Part shown: positions 22,601 to 29,566 of the stretch, one piece after another | Layout of the letters: the number at the start of each line of letters is the position of its first letter | Position numbering within the stretch: position 1 is the first letter of the stretch | Source: Tritrichomonas musculus | Lineage: Eukaryota > Parabasalia > Tritrichomonadida > Tritrichomonadidae | Assembly: GCA_039105265.1 (NCBI GenBank) | Contig: JAPFFF010000001.1 | Span: forward strand, 8,928,001-8,992,000 | Length of the DNA: 64,000 bases | Reading direction: 5' to 3' | Position numbers and translations under genes: made by a program | The notes under the pieces: model-generated | What the model saw: the letters and a program-made list of their open reading frames with translations, nothing else | Database searches by the model: none | Told to the model about the DNA's origin: nothing

Positions 22601-23875
22601 ATTAACAACCCACGCAACGTACAGGTCACAAGCATAACTGTTAAAGAAAACACATCGGTTAGACAATTGACACTTACAACGAATGATTTAGCATATACAT
22701 GTGACATTGACGCAGTGAATAAAAGCATTGATTCATTACGTGCTCAACTTGAGTTGAACGATGAGTCACTTGCTAAAACGTTGAATGACTTTCCAACTGT
22801 TGATGAAGTTAATACAGCATTGGATGAATTAAAAAATAATATGATTAACATGAATGATTTATCTAATTATCGATTAAAGACAGATTTGATATATAACGAT
22901 GCTGTCGATGTGCCATTTGAAAACGTACAAGATAGCTCTGGATCATGGGAAGTCAAAATAACATTGACTAATGGAATTCACCTTGTTGGAACAATATCAA
23001 ATAACGATGGCTTTGTAAAAGTGTTTGATTATATGTTTGACTATGATGGTGTTATTACTGCAGATGGAGATGTTAATGTCGATGTTGAAATTGATGGAAC
23101 AACCTATTACTTGACCTATTATAAAAGCGATAGTAATGGTCTATGCTTTTACATCGATAACGGGGAAGACTGTTTCGATACCAAATTAATATTAGCGGAA
23201 AAAATATTGAAGCATGATAAAATAGCATTGAAGAGTGAGATACCAACCAATCATGTTACGACATCACAGTTGACGTCAACATTGAATGAGTACATGTTGA
23301 AGAGTGATATGCCAGATGATTATGTCGTTGTTGATCAGTTGGATGGATATGCATTGAAGAGTGAGTTGAACACATATGCTAAATCTCATCAAGATCTAGC
23401 TAGGATAGTAGGTGATAATGTCTCTACAATATTAACAATGAACAGTCAGATATCAAATCTACAGCGTGAGAATGAATCATTAAGAGCTAGGTTAGATGCA
23501 TTGGTGAATAAATTAACAAGAATCAATTATACATTCAATGTAACGAATAGTAATACCATTCATTATCAATTCGAAAAACAACTTGATACATATGATGGAA
23601 CACTCTATTTGACTTACAATGAAACCAAAGATAATGTTGCTAGTGAAAGGGAAATCAAAATCAATATATCATTCAACATTAATAATTCACCTAAGTTTGA
23701 ATATCAATGTGAACCAACTAAGATCTGGTTAAACAATATTGAATTTCCATTAAGTAGTAGCAATCTCATGATCAATGCAACAGTTAATTACATATTGATT
23801 AACTCGTCATTCTTCACATCGAATGGTATCTTAGCTGAAGATAACACTAAGAATGAAATACATTCATTGTCGTGA
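16649..23875 (+). CDS. 2408-residue structural-type protein with large internal duplication
   Basis: This is by far the longest gene of the window, open without break. Two modules repeat: HSWALTWNGKSWSG near residue 114 and NTWALTWDGNKWVGD near 1363; QQFYEVKPDPRNCTTLVTDH near 334 and QQFYEVSPNPNSATTLYTDF near 1600; and the Cys-containing helical segments PIIDWCTS...NICKSFRDTI (about 1070-1120) and RIVQWCDE...DMCKRFRHTL (about 1830-1885). Residues 1010-1060 are a Thr/Gln-rich repeat (TQVNTQVNTQ). A Gly/Ala-rich hydrophobic stretch lies at about 1690-1735. The end has ALKSEL repeats, a coiled coil (LQRENESLRARLDALVNKL, about 2275) and a beta domain, an arrangement like viral fibre or spike proteins. 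No signal peptide. The role as a virion surface protein is inference. Confidence 0.7.
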   Translation: MIAPLAAQALSLTDKGYDMRIRNGELKLTRNGKTDDVHINCIYTKNEIDDTLQSMQTTIKDNTQFTLNESDQLYLYKPSSISQTSKYYVMTWNIDSNYNIPLDTRFEFNDYLYGHSWALTWNGKSWSGNNVVNLSFAKQSTTTNNNGSPCLIVQHSDYIVKWLSCIETVNDTSNVATLLSNHITNWRVAQKDGTIIELNESNSTIKLSSTPKYTINGSSCDAQEFTIKVNNIKSDNLLYLMADITFTVNDELYVTPLRWDLHPISPLSMSYIHTWNDNPVIESFNYRREAVHSNKVVPEANANNDINIYIEKQYFEQTPQLADDTFNPFDVMIIQQFYEVKPDPRNCTTLVTDHNVYSSKIIWADNIMTMRRDLNVVGGTVDVLAYDYSTLRAIINGIQEQLRLQAAYNEFTDSIKSGLSIANDILSVLTGFVKMVSALSNLTMSSDNVSINTYRTEDFTYPGLGGDDYPGGKQPISGKFILDMDTNAESHVLKRFIPGQTTIPAAVSSMTATDLVLSALDSLTQIGNATTTLIAGGLTLDRIPAIVDATRTIQQSLHTITDSVRELRRRWRERTNNNTIVDHTITNTDEMELDDIDDDATTTNTPAVRLTHETVTNTSAFSQPLFGDHTIESLSNLSIDELLDLNTYDPIEGPQIGDIMVRRVGDNRFGLIYVTRVNDKGVNKIIYMRRIDNESSTLTSQQLSLCTMRSVNTTSMWSVNDNGTVYTAAQIERMEPDERYQFESSHPEYIFTRNVDNEMGVSWTEVRDMNGSIQAVIDVRIAVRTDVSSDEISIQSPESNITINSHGISMQQGDINATGQDEVHELVANEYNVVVSTHELTPTTDGDVTIPNTTLTLADVEQMDWYERHRLTNENPAIRFRPHDATLNDADEEYTEVLHSNNVIGVIDRRRLNQVSIDGNRITISNPHTSLVLSDSDIAWMRQHDEQQQSTLRGFISNINSRIEEIEHDVEWLLDHPSLTDRYVVCRGQRILVPMVDALLYIPRAIHKSNQPSAQASTQVNTQVNTQACTQASTQVNTQVNTQVNTQMNTQASTQVNTHDSTSILQPIIDWCTSTEDDISLPNDNDQAVSLNSCVNICKSFRDTIKGPLALLSYKVQELESNNQPTTSESDEFAIQEGYPDYYVKHDDITVYTPTVSSESGVDDPVNDPVIIMKITLPTALKNKLTASTSVDVFKIHLRNMLLFDWQGNILNDFIISAKDGKFICPELTHNVARDCCTYSTRKRDDPEIMFASYFNIEPYIRFLNGDIVIHNLLSSDALVARKPTIKCDIIDATNALKLQRSDVYYFYRPSMIDYDEHVKYTDMFANEQLEYECECYRMVYKIPSTYDIPTNLTFKFSEYCFGNTWALTWDGNKWVGDSIQGRFQSKVISKCKTRDPKEDNYGSTGCMVAVKRDTLNYRAIPEDKTRGLAYSLLNTCRNDGKYEVLIKLRDGRLVNASEYELNIGYSFILNGATMDGYDLVAMSCTYNNYSTSTLKVSDIELLYLDLTLPHQEHTMRLSFTVGEVHNKNDVYDRGYVDLSGALDTVERVAYVWSKTPTQTSNDDGLTPRDIALYLRHDYTDPIDEVNWDPSTNAFEYIIKQQFYEVSPNPNSATTLYTDFNITSSKIITADNITTMRSDLNLVTNNVDVVSYDVKEVQSKVDALGSQMTDQQAKTKYLEKEVDKIDMKANVGIALGAVGCVLGATGIGVAGKALSFATKGVGSAVKSGGRELVNTITKASDVGADVLDDMVGKLTDELPDIGADIFFGDLVGSAKIVTLSSTQDATSITTQDAPSSSVADALLNSSTQAVTQDEALNITPQAVTQDEALSRIVQWCDEEYIPVTEMNFSDELDDPSKVAMTLTSTMDMCKRFRHTLKPTIKALANAISDVSVQMDGYVNKNELARNDTIDVVGKVDGKTIQLIAEDPITSGVLKVKLMVRTISEFNDIDYDEQYVTINIVDDAIAEFNGTDTFPAATMSGNVITINNPRNVQVTSITVKENTSVRQLTLTTNDLAYTCDIDAVNKSIDSLRAQLELNDESLAKTLNDFPTVDEVNTALDELKNNMINMNDLSNYRLKTDLIYNDAVDVPFENVQDSSGSWEVKITLTNGIHLVGTISNNDGFVKVFDYMFDYDGVITADGDVNVDVEIDGTTYYLTYYKSDSNGLCFYIDNGEDCFDTKLILAEKILKHDKIALKSEIPTNHVTTSQLTSTLNEYMLKSDMPDDYVVVDQLDGYALKSELNTYAKSHQDLARIVGDNVSTILTMNSQISNLQRENESLRARLDALVNKLTRINYTFNVTNSNTIHYQFEKQLDTYDGTLYLTYNETKDNVASEREIKINISFNINNSPKFEYQCEPTKIWLNNIEFPLSSSNLMINATVNYILINSSFFTSNGILAEDNTKNEIHSLS
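19689..19826 (+). repeat. In-frame 12-bp repeats coding for Thr-Gln-Val-Asn type units
   Basis: Repeats of ACTCAAGTGAAC and ACTCAAGCTAGC within the 2408-codon gene give about eleven four-residue units (TQVN, TQAS, TQAC, TQMN) between two folded parts. The DNA core ACTCAAG recurs, as itself or inverted, in the arrays at 22055-22125 and 27710-27835 and is related to the TCAAG core of the 14-kb minisatellite. Confidence 0.8.
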
Positions 23876-23898
23876 ACATAAAAATAACTCCTATGTTT

Positions 23899-24420
23899 TT
23901 ATACAACAACATACTTCAAACATAAGTGATAAACATTAACGAGATCATTGAACTCTTTATTGTAGACCTGTTTGAAGTCAGTAACAATCTCACCATTATC
24001 TTTGATTACCTTAATGGCGTCTACCTTTTGAATGGGTGATGCTTTACCTACACAACAACCAGGGTTGCCATCAACATATATCTCAACCTCACCATGAGTG
24101 ACTGCCTTGATGATTGCTGCTAATGCTTGTTGTGGTACGATGATAGTGCGCTTACTGATGAGATTGCTGATCAATGCCTTGTCATTGTCAAGTAGTATCT
24201 TAGCATACGTTTCAAGTATGAGTACCTTAACATCAACATCAATGCTATCATGTGGTGTATCAAGTTGAACATCACGTGTGATAACGATATCTTCTTTGCC
24301 ATCATCACGCTTGTTGATGAATATGTTGTTGTTGATATTGTTGTTTGATTGTGCTGCAGCTGCTGGCTCAAGACTGACGTTGGCATTTACGCCAGTGTTT
24401 AATGGTCGCTTCTTAATCAT
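23899..24420 (-). CDS. Unknown Maverick protein, 173 residues
   Basis: The start has the TCAAATGATT context and TGTTTTTGTTTAAC 7-20 bases upstream, both typical of this element. The first 45 residues are low-complexity (MIKKRPLNTG, then Ala and Asn runs); the rest is compact: DSIDVDVKVLILETYAKIL, IIVPQQALAAIIKAVTHGEV, EIYVDGNPGCCVGKASPIQK and a final helix DLVNVYHLCLKYVVV. No known motif was recognised. It faces the 2408-codon gene with 23 bp between the stops. A capsid-associated or regulatory role is possible but not shown. Confidence 0.6.
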   Translation of the reverse strand: MIKKRPLNTGVNANVSLEPAAAAQSNNNINNNIFINKRDDGKEDIVITRDVQLDTPHDSIDVDVKVLILETYAKILLDNDKALISNLISKRTIIVPQQALAAIIKAVTHGEVEIYVDGNPGCCVGKASPIQKVDAIKVIKDNGEIVTDFKQVYNKEFNDLVNVYHLCLKYVVV

Positions 24421-24529
24421 TTGAGTTAAACAAAAACATTTTTACTCACCACCTTCAGCTGTTGCATGTAAGCTGTGTGATGTAATGCACTTGATGTGAT
24501 GCATAGCTGGCCGAGGTGATATGTTAGGT

Positions 24530-24770
24530 GATACATTATGTAATACATTGAGTGATACATTGACTGAGCATTGACTGAGCATTGAGTGATACATTGAATG
24601 ATACATTGACTGAGCATTGAGTGATACCCGAATGATACATTGACTGAGCATTGAGTGATACATTGACTGAGCATTGAGTGATACACTTGACTAAGCATTG
24701 AGTGATACATTGACTGAGCATTGAGTGATACACTAGGCAATACATTGAGTGATACATTAATCGAGCACTT
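24530..24770. repeat. Tandem repeat of CATTGACTGAG / CATTGAGTGATA units
   Basis: Roughly 240 bp of alternating CATTGACTGAG and CATTGAGTGATA units, making a mostly 23-bp higher repeat with several variants. It lies between the 173-residue gene and the 62-residue gene. Open frames that cross it on the minus strand (Tyr/His/Ser/Met/Leu/Gln repeats) are side effects of the repeat. The core TTGAGT is the complement of the ACTCAA core found in the coding repeats of the element. Confidence 0.85.
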
Positions 24771-24957
24771 AATATGAGTTGACGTCATCCTTATACAATA
24801 TCAATTGCTTAGCATTAACCTTATTAGCTTTACCATCAACTGTTGATAGGTTCTCTTTGTGATGTGTAGGTGGGTGCTTGAACTTAGGTTGTGTGATGGG
24901 TGGGTTAGGTGTTATACACTGACGATGGCTCATGATTTGAACGTTTCGTGATGACAT
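24769..24957 (-). CDS. Small unknown protein, 62 residues
   Basis: It begins MSSRNVQIMSHRQCITPNPP, is Pro/His/Lys-rich in the middle (TQPKFKHPPTHHKENL) and ends KQLILYKDDVNSY. The start looks real because it has the element's AAATGTCA context and TTTTTGATG just upstream, and it lies 24 bp before the HNH gene's end on the same strand. It is mostly disordered by composition, with no recognised motif. Its 3' end touches the tandem repeat array. Confidence 0.4.
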   Translation of the reverse strand: MSSRNVQIMSHRQCITPNPPITQPKFKHPPTHHKENLSTVDGKANKVNAKQLILYKDDVNSY

Positions 24958-24980
24958 TTCATCAAAAACAAATACATTGA

Positions 24981-25586
24981 TTAAAGATCATGTTGACGTT
25001 TGAACTTGTTGATGCATACCCCTACTAGTTTATTATTAATGTCTTTGCAATAAACCATTTGACATCCCTCCTTTGTTACATTGATATGAAGCCTTCGATA
25101 TAGCTCATCAGCTACCTTACCGTAGAACACATCTTCATCATTAGCATCATCATGGTAATAGTAATATCGACCTTGTTCAAAGTAACGCATACCATTTTTA
25201 GTCTCATACGTGTCAATCACTATTGATTCATCAGGTATGTCATCAAAATACTCATACTTAATATGGCCATGACCTGTTTTATTAAGCCGATTCTCACTAG
25301 GTGTTACCCAACGCAAATTGCTAATGTGATAGTCTGTTCTATCTTTGTTAATATGATCAACTTCAACCTTATTGACAAGGTCATCATTAGCTATCCATTG
25401 TAATGCAATGACGCGATGCTTAGGATATGTAGTTGAATTCACCCTTAATTGTGGATAGCCACTTCCATTCATTGATTCAGATACAACCTTATGGTTATCC
25501 CTACGTCTGACTTGATATGGGTATTCAGTGCATATCTCAAATGATGAATCAACTTTAAGTGTTTCCCAATGCTGTTCAATTGTCAT
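24981..25586 (-). CDS. HNH homing-type endonuclease, 201 residues
   Basis: Same plan as the HNH gene at 14.5 kb: N-terminal NUMOD4-like segment EICTEYPYQVRRRDNHKVVS, middle TYPKHRVIALQWIAND, HNH core NKVEVDHINKDRTDYHISNL then RWVTPSENRLNKTG, and a 90-residue tail with KYEYFDDIPDESIVIDTYET and RRLHINVTKEGCQMVYCKDI. I prefer the second ATG at 25586 (CAAATGACAATTG) over the one at 25592, which adds two residues. The motif ATTTTTGACTT lies 11 bases before that start. It sits directly downstream of the probable major capsid gene, on the same strand. Confidence 0.8.
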   Translation of the reverse strand: MTIEQHWETLKVDSSFEICTEYPYQVRRRDNHKVVSESMNGSGYPQLRVNSTTYPKHRVIALQWIANDDLVNKVEVDHINKDRTDYHISNLRWVTPSENRLNKTGHGHIKYEYFDDIPDESIVIDTYETKNGMRYFEQGRYYYYHDDANDEDVFYGKVADELYRRLHINVTKEGCQMVYCKDINNKLVGVCINKFKRQHDL

Positions 25587-25636
25587 TTGCATGAAGTCAA
25601 AAATGATAATATAAATTAGTTACACATTAACATGTA

Positions 25637-27259
25637 TTAACGACTTGTAATATCATAGCTGCCCATCTCAACAACAGGTGGCATACCATTGGGTTGAACA
25701 TGAATTGATATAACGGTGTCTTGTAACAATGCCATTAATGGTGGTGTTGTGTTGTCGACATATGTGTTTTTGGTAACACCATTGCCTTCAAGATTACTTA
25801 CTTGTTCCGCTACGTCACATACGATTTCATATGTGATTGGTGTGTTTGATGTTTGACCTTGTTGGAAGGTGTTATCTGTTTCAGTTGGTAACCCAATGAA
25901 GAATGATGTACGATCATAACTGACTAAACCAATTGATTCATTATACGGTCGTGTATTAACTAATGATTGAACGACCTCTTTATTAAAACCTGTTTGTGTA
26001 CCGTTAACATTCATAGCGTTCTGACATAGTTCAATGAACATCGGATCATTACCAATCGTTGAAAATGGAATGGTTGGTACTACGCCATAACCACCACATC
26101 GCAGTTGGAAGTTGGCAAACAGTGGATTCTTAAATACAGTATGCTGTGTTGCATTAAATGGAAACAGAAAGAAGATTGAATCAACAAATCGTGGTGTGAT
26201 TGTTTGAGTCGATGAACAATGACCAACAGTTAATTGCTTACTCATCGTTGTGAATGTAAGTATCTGCGTTGGAAAGATGAGTTCCTGTTGCGTGTAACGT
26301 TGAACGAGCGCTTGATATATATCATTGTCAATGCCGAAGTTAGGTATGACACTATAGCAATCAGTAACTTCATATGTTCGACTTGGTGTGAATATAGTAT
26401 TACCCATAAGTAGCTTATGATCATCATTATTGGCTTTGTCCATCCATATACTGCATTCACTTCCAGCTTGAGTAAACTCATTAGTGATTGGTGGTAATTC
26501 AGTTAATGCTTTGTAAGTGGGTATATCATTAATCAATTCATCTGATATACCAACTGGACAATATACAAGACCCTGTACACCAAACATAATCTTGAGTTCA
26601 AGCTTGTCAGCGAATGCAGGTAGATATTTAATGTTGCTCAATGGTAAGAACCTTCGCAAGTCAATCTTAAGTGGAATGATAATGTCATTGATTGCATTAC
26701 CATTCTCATTATTGGTAAGTTTAACGACGCAACCACAACGTGCTTGATCAAACTTACGCTTGAATATATCCTTATGACGGGCTTTAGAATAGACATCACC
26801 ACGTTTACTTGCTTCGTTATCACCACATGCAGTTAAGAATGATTCTTCTGGACCGAAGTTTTGAGTGTATATTGATATGCCATTAGCAAGGATCTCATAC
26901 TTTTCAACTGCATCCATAGCATCTTTAAAGCCAATCCATAGGCCATTAAAAGCATAGCCATCAATATCACTTAAGTCATCTTGTATTGCATTTGTTAACG
27001 TACCAGTAAGTTTCATCTGTGCTTTGATGAAGCCGTTATATATATCTGCAGTGTTATCACATGTTGGACTGATAATGAATGTGGTGAATGACCCTGCATG
27101 GATGGGTGCAGATGGACTGTATGAAGCTTGTGCATCAATGACGTACTTATGGTTGGTGTCTGACATGGCAATAGCATTATCAACTACATCAAAGTAGCTT
27201 GCAACTTGAGTGTTGACTTCAGGCGATGTCTTATGTAGGACTTCTGCGTTGAATGTCAT
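25637..27259 (-). CDS. Probable major capsid protein (double jelly-roll), 540 residues
   Basis: Length, beta-rich make-up and position between HNH and ATPase/integrase genes fit the double jelly-roll major capsid protein of Polintons, which forms the hexons of the shell. Typical features: an early segment VIDAQASYSPSAPIHAGSFT, membrane-free hydrophobic beta segments (LIFPTQILTFTTM, FRCGGYGVV-like stretch near residue 375), a Lys/Arg/Asp-rich loop (SKARHKDIFKRKFDQA) and a C-terminal segment ISIHVQPNGMPPVVEMGSYD. No signal peptide. The start CCAAATGACATTC and the motif ATATTTTTAAT 12 bases before fit the element's pattern. The assignment rests on context and length; a structure comparison would settle it. 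Confidence 0.65.
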   Translation of the reverse strand: MTFNAEVLHKTSPEVNTQVASYFDVVDNAIAMSDTNHKYVIDAQASYSPSAPIHAGSFTTFIISPTCDNTADIYNGFIKAQMKLTGTLTNAIQDDLSDIDGYAFNGLWIGFKDAMDAVEKYEILANGISIYTQNFGPEESFLTACGDNEASKRGDVYSKARHKDIFKRKFDQARCGCVVKLTNNENGNAINDIIIPLKIDLRRFLPLSNIKYLPAFADKLELKIMFGVQGLVYCPVGISDELINDIPTYKALTELPPITNEFTQAGSECSIWMDKANNDDHKLLMGNTIFTPSRTYEVTDCYSVIPNFGIDNDIYQALVQRYTQQELIFPTQILTFTTMSKQLTVGHCSSTQTITPRFVDSIFFLFPFNATQHTVFKNPLFANFQLRCGGYGVVPTIPFSTIGNDPMFIELCQNAMNVNGTQTGFNKEVVQSLVNTRPYNESIGLVSYDRTSFFIGLPTETDNTFQQGQTSNTPITYEIVCDVAEQVSNLEGNGVTKNTYVDNTTPPLMALLQDTVISIHVQPNGMPPVVEMGSYDITSR

Positions 27260-27294
27260 TTGGATGTATTAAAAATATGAATGTATTACATAAG

Positions 27295-28020
27295 CTATCT
27301 TCGTATGCGCGATCTAAACGATGGTGTTGATTCAATGACATCAGGTGGTTCTTGTGGTGGGTCATGAGATGGATCATGTGGTGATTCATGTGGTGGGTCA
27401 TGTATATCATCGTCAGGGAACAGCTCAGGTACGTACTTACTTCTTACACGTGGCTTTGATAGTTCCTTATTAACGACATGCTTGATGTATTGCTTTTGTT
27501 CACGCTTGAATCTATCGTTACGTAGCTCTTCACCTAATGAACGTAGCTGTTCAAGGATCTCCAAGTTAATGGTTGTATCATGTGTGGCAACTTGATGTGG
27601 TGGTGATGTAGTACGTTGAGTAGCGTGTTGTTTGAATCTATTAGGTAGACGTGTTGGTGTATGCATAGGTTGTGCTTCTTCATGTTGTGGTGGTTCATCA
27701 TTGGAGTTATCACTTGAGTTGGCATTGAGGTAAGCATTGGGGTTACCACTTGAGTTGGCATTGGGGTAAGCACTTGAGTTACCACTTGATGTACCACTTG
27801 ATGTACCACTTGATGTACCACTTGATGTACTACTTGATTCAAGCATACCATTGAGGTTGTCTGATGATTTATCCCTATGAATGAGTGGTTGCTTTCGTTG
27901 TTTAACAATGTACTTACCCTCTTTCTTAGTAGGGAACACTTCATATTGCTCATCGTCAATGCCTTGCAACCAACGTTGAATGATCTGATTGCGCTTCATG
28001 CCAGTAACATATTTGGACAT
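27295..28020 (-). CDS. Disordered Maverick protein, 241 residues
   Basis: I choose the ATG at 28020 (CAAATGTCC; MSKYVTGMKRNQIIQRW) rather than 28047. The first 50 residues are basic and may fold. Then come SGTSSGTSSGTSSGNSS repeats, PNANSSGNPNAYLNANSSDN repeats, a Pro/His/Arg/Thr stretch, a helical basic segment LEILEQLRSLGEELRNDRFK, and a Pro-rich tail of DPPHESPHDPSHDPPQEP type ending RSRIRR. The strong charge and repeats suggest an internal virion or DNA-binding protein. The name is unknown. It lies 35 bp upstream of the major capsid gene. Confidence 0.6.
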   Translation of the reverse strand: MSKYVTGMKRNQIIQRWLQGIDDEQYEVFPTKKEGKYIVKQRKQPLIHRDKSSDNLNGMLESSSTSSGTSSGTSSGTSSGNSSAYPNANSSGNPNAYLNANSSDNSNDEPPQHEEAQPMHTPTRLPNRFKQHATQRTTSPPHQVATHDTTINLEILEQLRSLGEELRNDRFKREQKQYIKHVVNKELSKPRVRSKYVPELFPDDDIHDPPHESPHDPSHDPPQEPPDVIESTPSFRSRIRR

Positions 28021-28053
28021 TTGAAATACACAAAAATAAAAAGTCAATATTGT

Positions 28054-28269
28054 TTACTTACGCGATGATTTACGTTTATTATGTGACTTTGATTTGTGAC
28101 TATTGCTTGACCTTACATATGGTGTCGTTACATCATGTGTGTTAGTGTTAGCGTGATATTGTTTGGTGTTTGATCTAGGTCTAGTTATTTCATTGTACAT
28201 CGTACCAGGTCCAGATACGATAACTGATTGACTTGATCGATATGCATTAGTTCTTGTGTTGAAACTCAT
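28054..28269 (-). CDS. Small basic protein, 71 residues
   Basis: It starts MSFNTRTNAYRSSQSVIVSG and ends in a Ser/His/Lys/Arg tail (SNSHKSKSHNKRKSSRK). It is strongly basic and probably disordered, in composition like the small DNA-packing core proteins of adenovirus-like particles. The spacing is tight: the stop is 33 bp before the next gene's start and its ATG 10 bp after the previous stop. The start context is TAAATGAGT with TGTTTAACG 8 bases before. The role in genome packing is inference from charge and size. Confidence 0.5.
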   Translation of the reverse strand: MSFNTRTNAYRSSQSVIVSGPGTMYNEITRPRSNTKQYHANTNTHDVTTPYVRSSNSHKSKSHNKRKSSRK

Positions 28270-28279
28270 TTATGACTCG

Positions 28280-28684
28280 TTAAACACTTCTAAATGGTAC
28301 TGCGTTGTGTGTTCTTTTACGTGAGTCAGCTGCTGCTTGTGCTGATGGCGATCCACTTGGTTTCAACTCACCACGTGCAAACTGTTCACTGATTTTAACT
28401 AGCTTATCTGTGACCGACCCCTTTGGCATGTGACTGAATATATTGGCACCTGCTGTAGTGATTGCACCTAACGTTGGATTGAATGCTGATGCAAATGGTG
28501 TGATAGCATGTAGTATATTACCAACTGCTTTAGGATTGTTCATAGCATAGTTCTTTGCACCAATCAATCCCTTCTTAGTGGCACTCCATATGTGGTGAGC
28601 TGCATTCTTTGCAGCAGTCAATCCTTGATGGACATCGCTTTTTAATCTGTTCCATCCACTGGTAATGAAATTTTTGAATCCCAT
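28280..28684 (-). CDS. Small virion-type protein with amphipathic helix, 134 residues
   Basis: The N-terminus MGFKNFITSGWNRLKSDVHQ is a likely amphipathic helix, followed by GLTAAKNAAHHIWSATKKGL, then a Gly/Ala hydrophobic segment AITPFASAFNPTLGAITTAG and a Ser/Arg tail. The MGF start, an amphipathic helix and Gly/Ala-rich middle resemble adenovirus protein VI-like internal proteins that bind hexon and disturb membranes. This comparison is a guess from composition and order. Its start has the AGTTTAACGA motif upstream. It lies 12 bp from the ATPase gene. Confidence 0.5.
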   Translation of the reverse strand: MGFKNFITSGWNRLKSDVHQGLTAAKNAAHHIWSATKKGLIGAKNYAMNNPKAVGNILHAITPFASAFNPTLGAITTAGANIFSHMPKGSVTDKLVKISEQFARGELKPSGSPSAQAAADSRKRTHNAVPFRSV

Positions 28685-28696
28685 GTTTGTAATTCG

Positions 28697-29560
28697 TTAA
28701 ACTTCAAAGTGTGATTGATTGGCTGTGATATTGATTATGAATTTATCATGTTGGCCTTTATGATTGAGGTATGCTTCTGTAGTTGATTTAATGTCAAGAT
28801 TGTTAGGTGTTTGCTGTAGCATTGATGTGAAATCCTCTTTACTGAAGCCACTATAGCATATGATGTCAGTAGCTAAACGTTTAACGTTGAGATGAACGAA
28901 TCGAAGTGTTTGCACTGCTATGATACAGGTTAAGTTGTAGTGACGTGTCTTAGTTAGTAAACGACATAGTTCACTGTTGCCATTCTTAAGTAGTGGTGAT
29001 CCAGCTGCATCATCAAGAACCAGCAGTGTGTTGTATGGGTATGAAGCTGTTTGATATTTAACTAGCTTATTTGCTATGTATGCAATCCTATCTTCAATCT
29101 CACTTAACGAATGCTTTGAAATGATTCTCGCCATCTCCTCATTGGTGTCAACCATTTTTGATAACACATGTTTAACCATAGCGTAGTACTTGAGCTTGCG
29201 TTTGAGATGACGCTTGAGATATGGCAATAGATGTTCTTCTTTGATGTATTCAATGGGTGTCTTAACGTTTTTGGATAGTACTTCAGCTGTCTTATCAAGT
29301 TTGCCCGACGTTGAACAGAAGATGATCTTACTATAGTATGGCTTAGCAAATAGTCGTTCAGTTATCATGATGTGTGACCATATCCAGAATGATTTACCAG
29401 CGCCCATCTTACCAATTAAAAAGTAGATACCATTTGATGAGAATGGATACTCTTCACTTAGTGGTTTAATCAATGCCATCTCAATATCACGTTGGTTTTT
29501 ACGTAACGACTCTTGAATAAGATGTTTAACTTCATTCATAACGTTTTTATGTTGACTCAT
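28697..29560 (-). CDS. FtsK/HerA-type genome packaging ATPase, 287 residues
   Basis: GIYFLIGKMGAGKSFWIWSH (residues 44-63) is a Walker A motif with GKMGAGKS at 50-57, and TLLVLDDAAGS near residue 183 is a Walker B motif. The segment SELCRLLTKTRHYNLTCIIAVQT that follows resembles the arginine-finger/sensor region seen in A32-like packaging ATPases. This enzyme pumps the element's DNA into the capsid in virus-like Polintons. 287 residues is usual for the family. The start CAAATGAGTCAAC overlaps the region of the integrase stop, 6 bp away. All residues needed for ATP binding are visible. Confidence 0.9.
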   Translation of the reverse strand: MSQHKNVMNEVKHLIQESLRKNQRDIEMALIKPLSEEYPFSSNGIYFLIGKMGAGKSFWIWSHIMITERLFAKPYYSKIIFCSTSGKLDKTAEVLSKNVKTPIEYIKEEHLLPYLKRHLKRKLKYYAMVKHVLSKMVDTNEEMARIISKHSLSEIEDRIAYIANKLVKYQTASYPYNTLLVLDDAAGSPLLKNGNSELCRLLTKTRHYNLTCIIAVQTLRFVHLNVKRLATDIICYSGFSKEDFTSMLQQTPNNLDIKSTTEAYLNHKGQHDKFIINITANQSHFEV

Positions 29561-29566
29561 TTGATA

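Noticed and set aside
24426-24788. Three minus-strand frames coding Tyr/His/Ser/Met/Leu/Gln repeats
   Set aside because: Products of the tandem array in different phases, without the start motif of the element's real genes.
28680-28700. Splice sites or introns in the Maverick or host genes
   Set aside because: All recognised genes read through without introns; no extended GTAYGT donor with a trichomonad branch/acceptor motif was seen.
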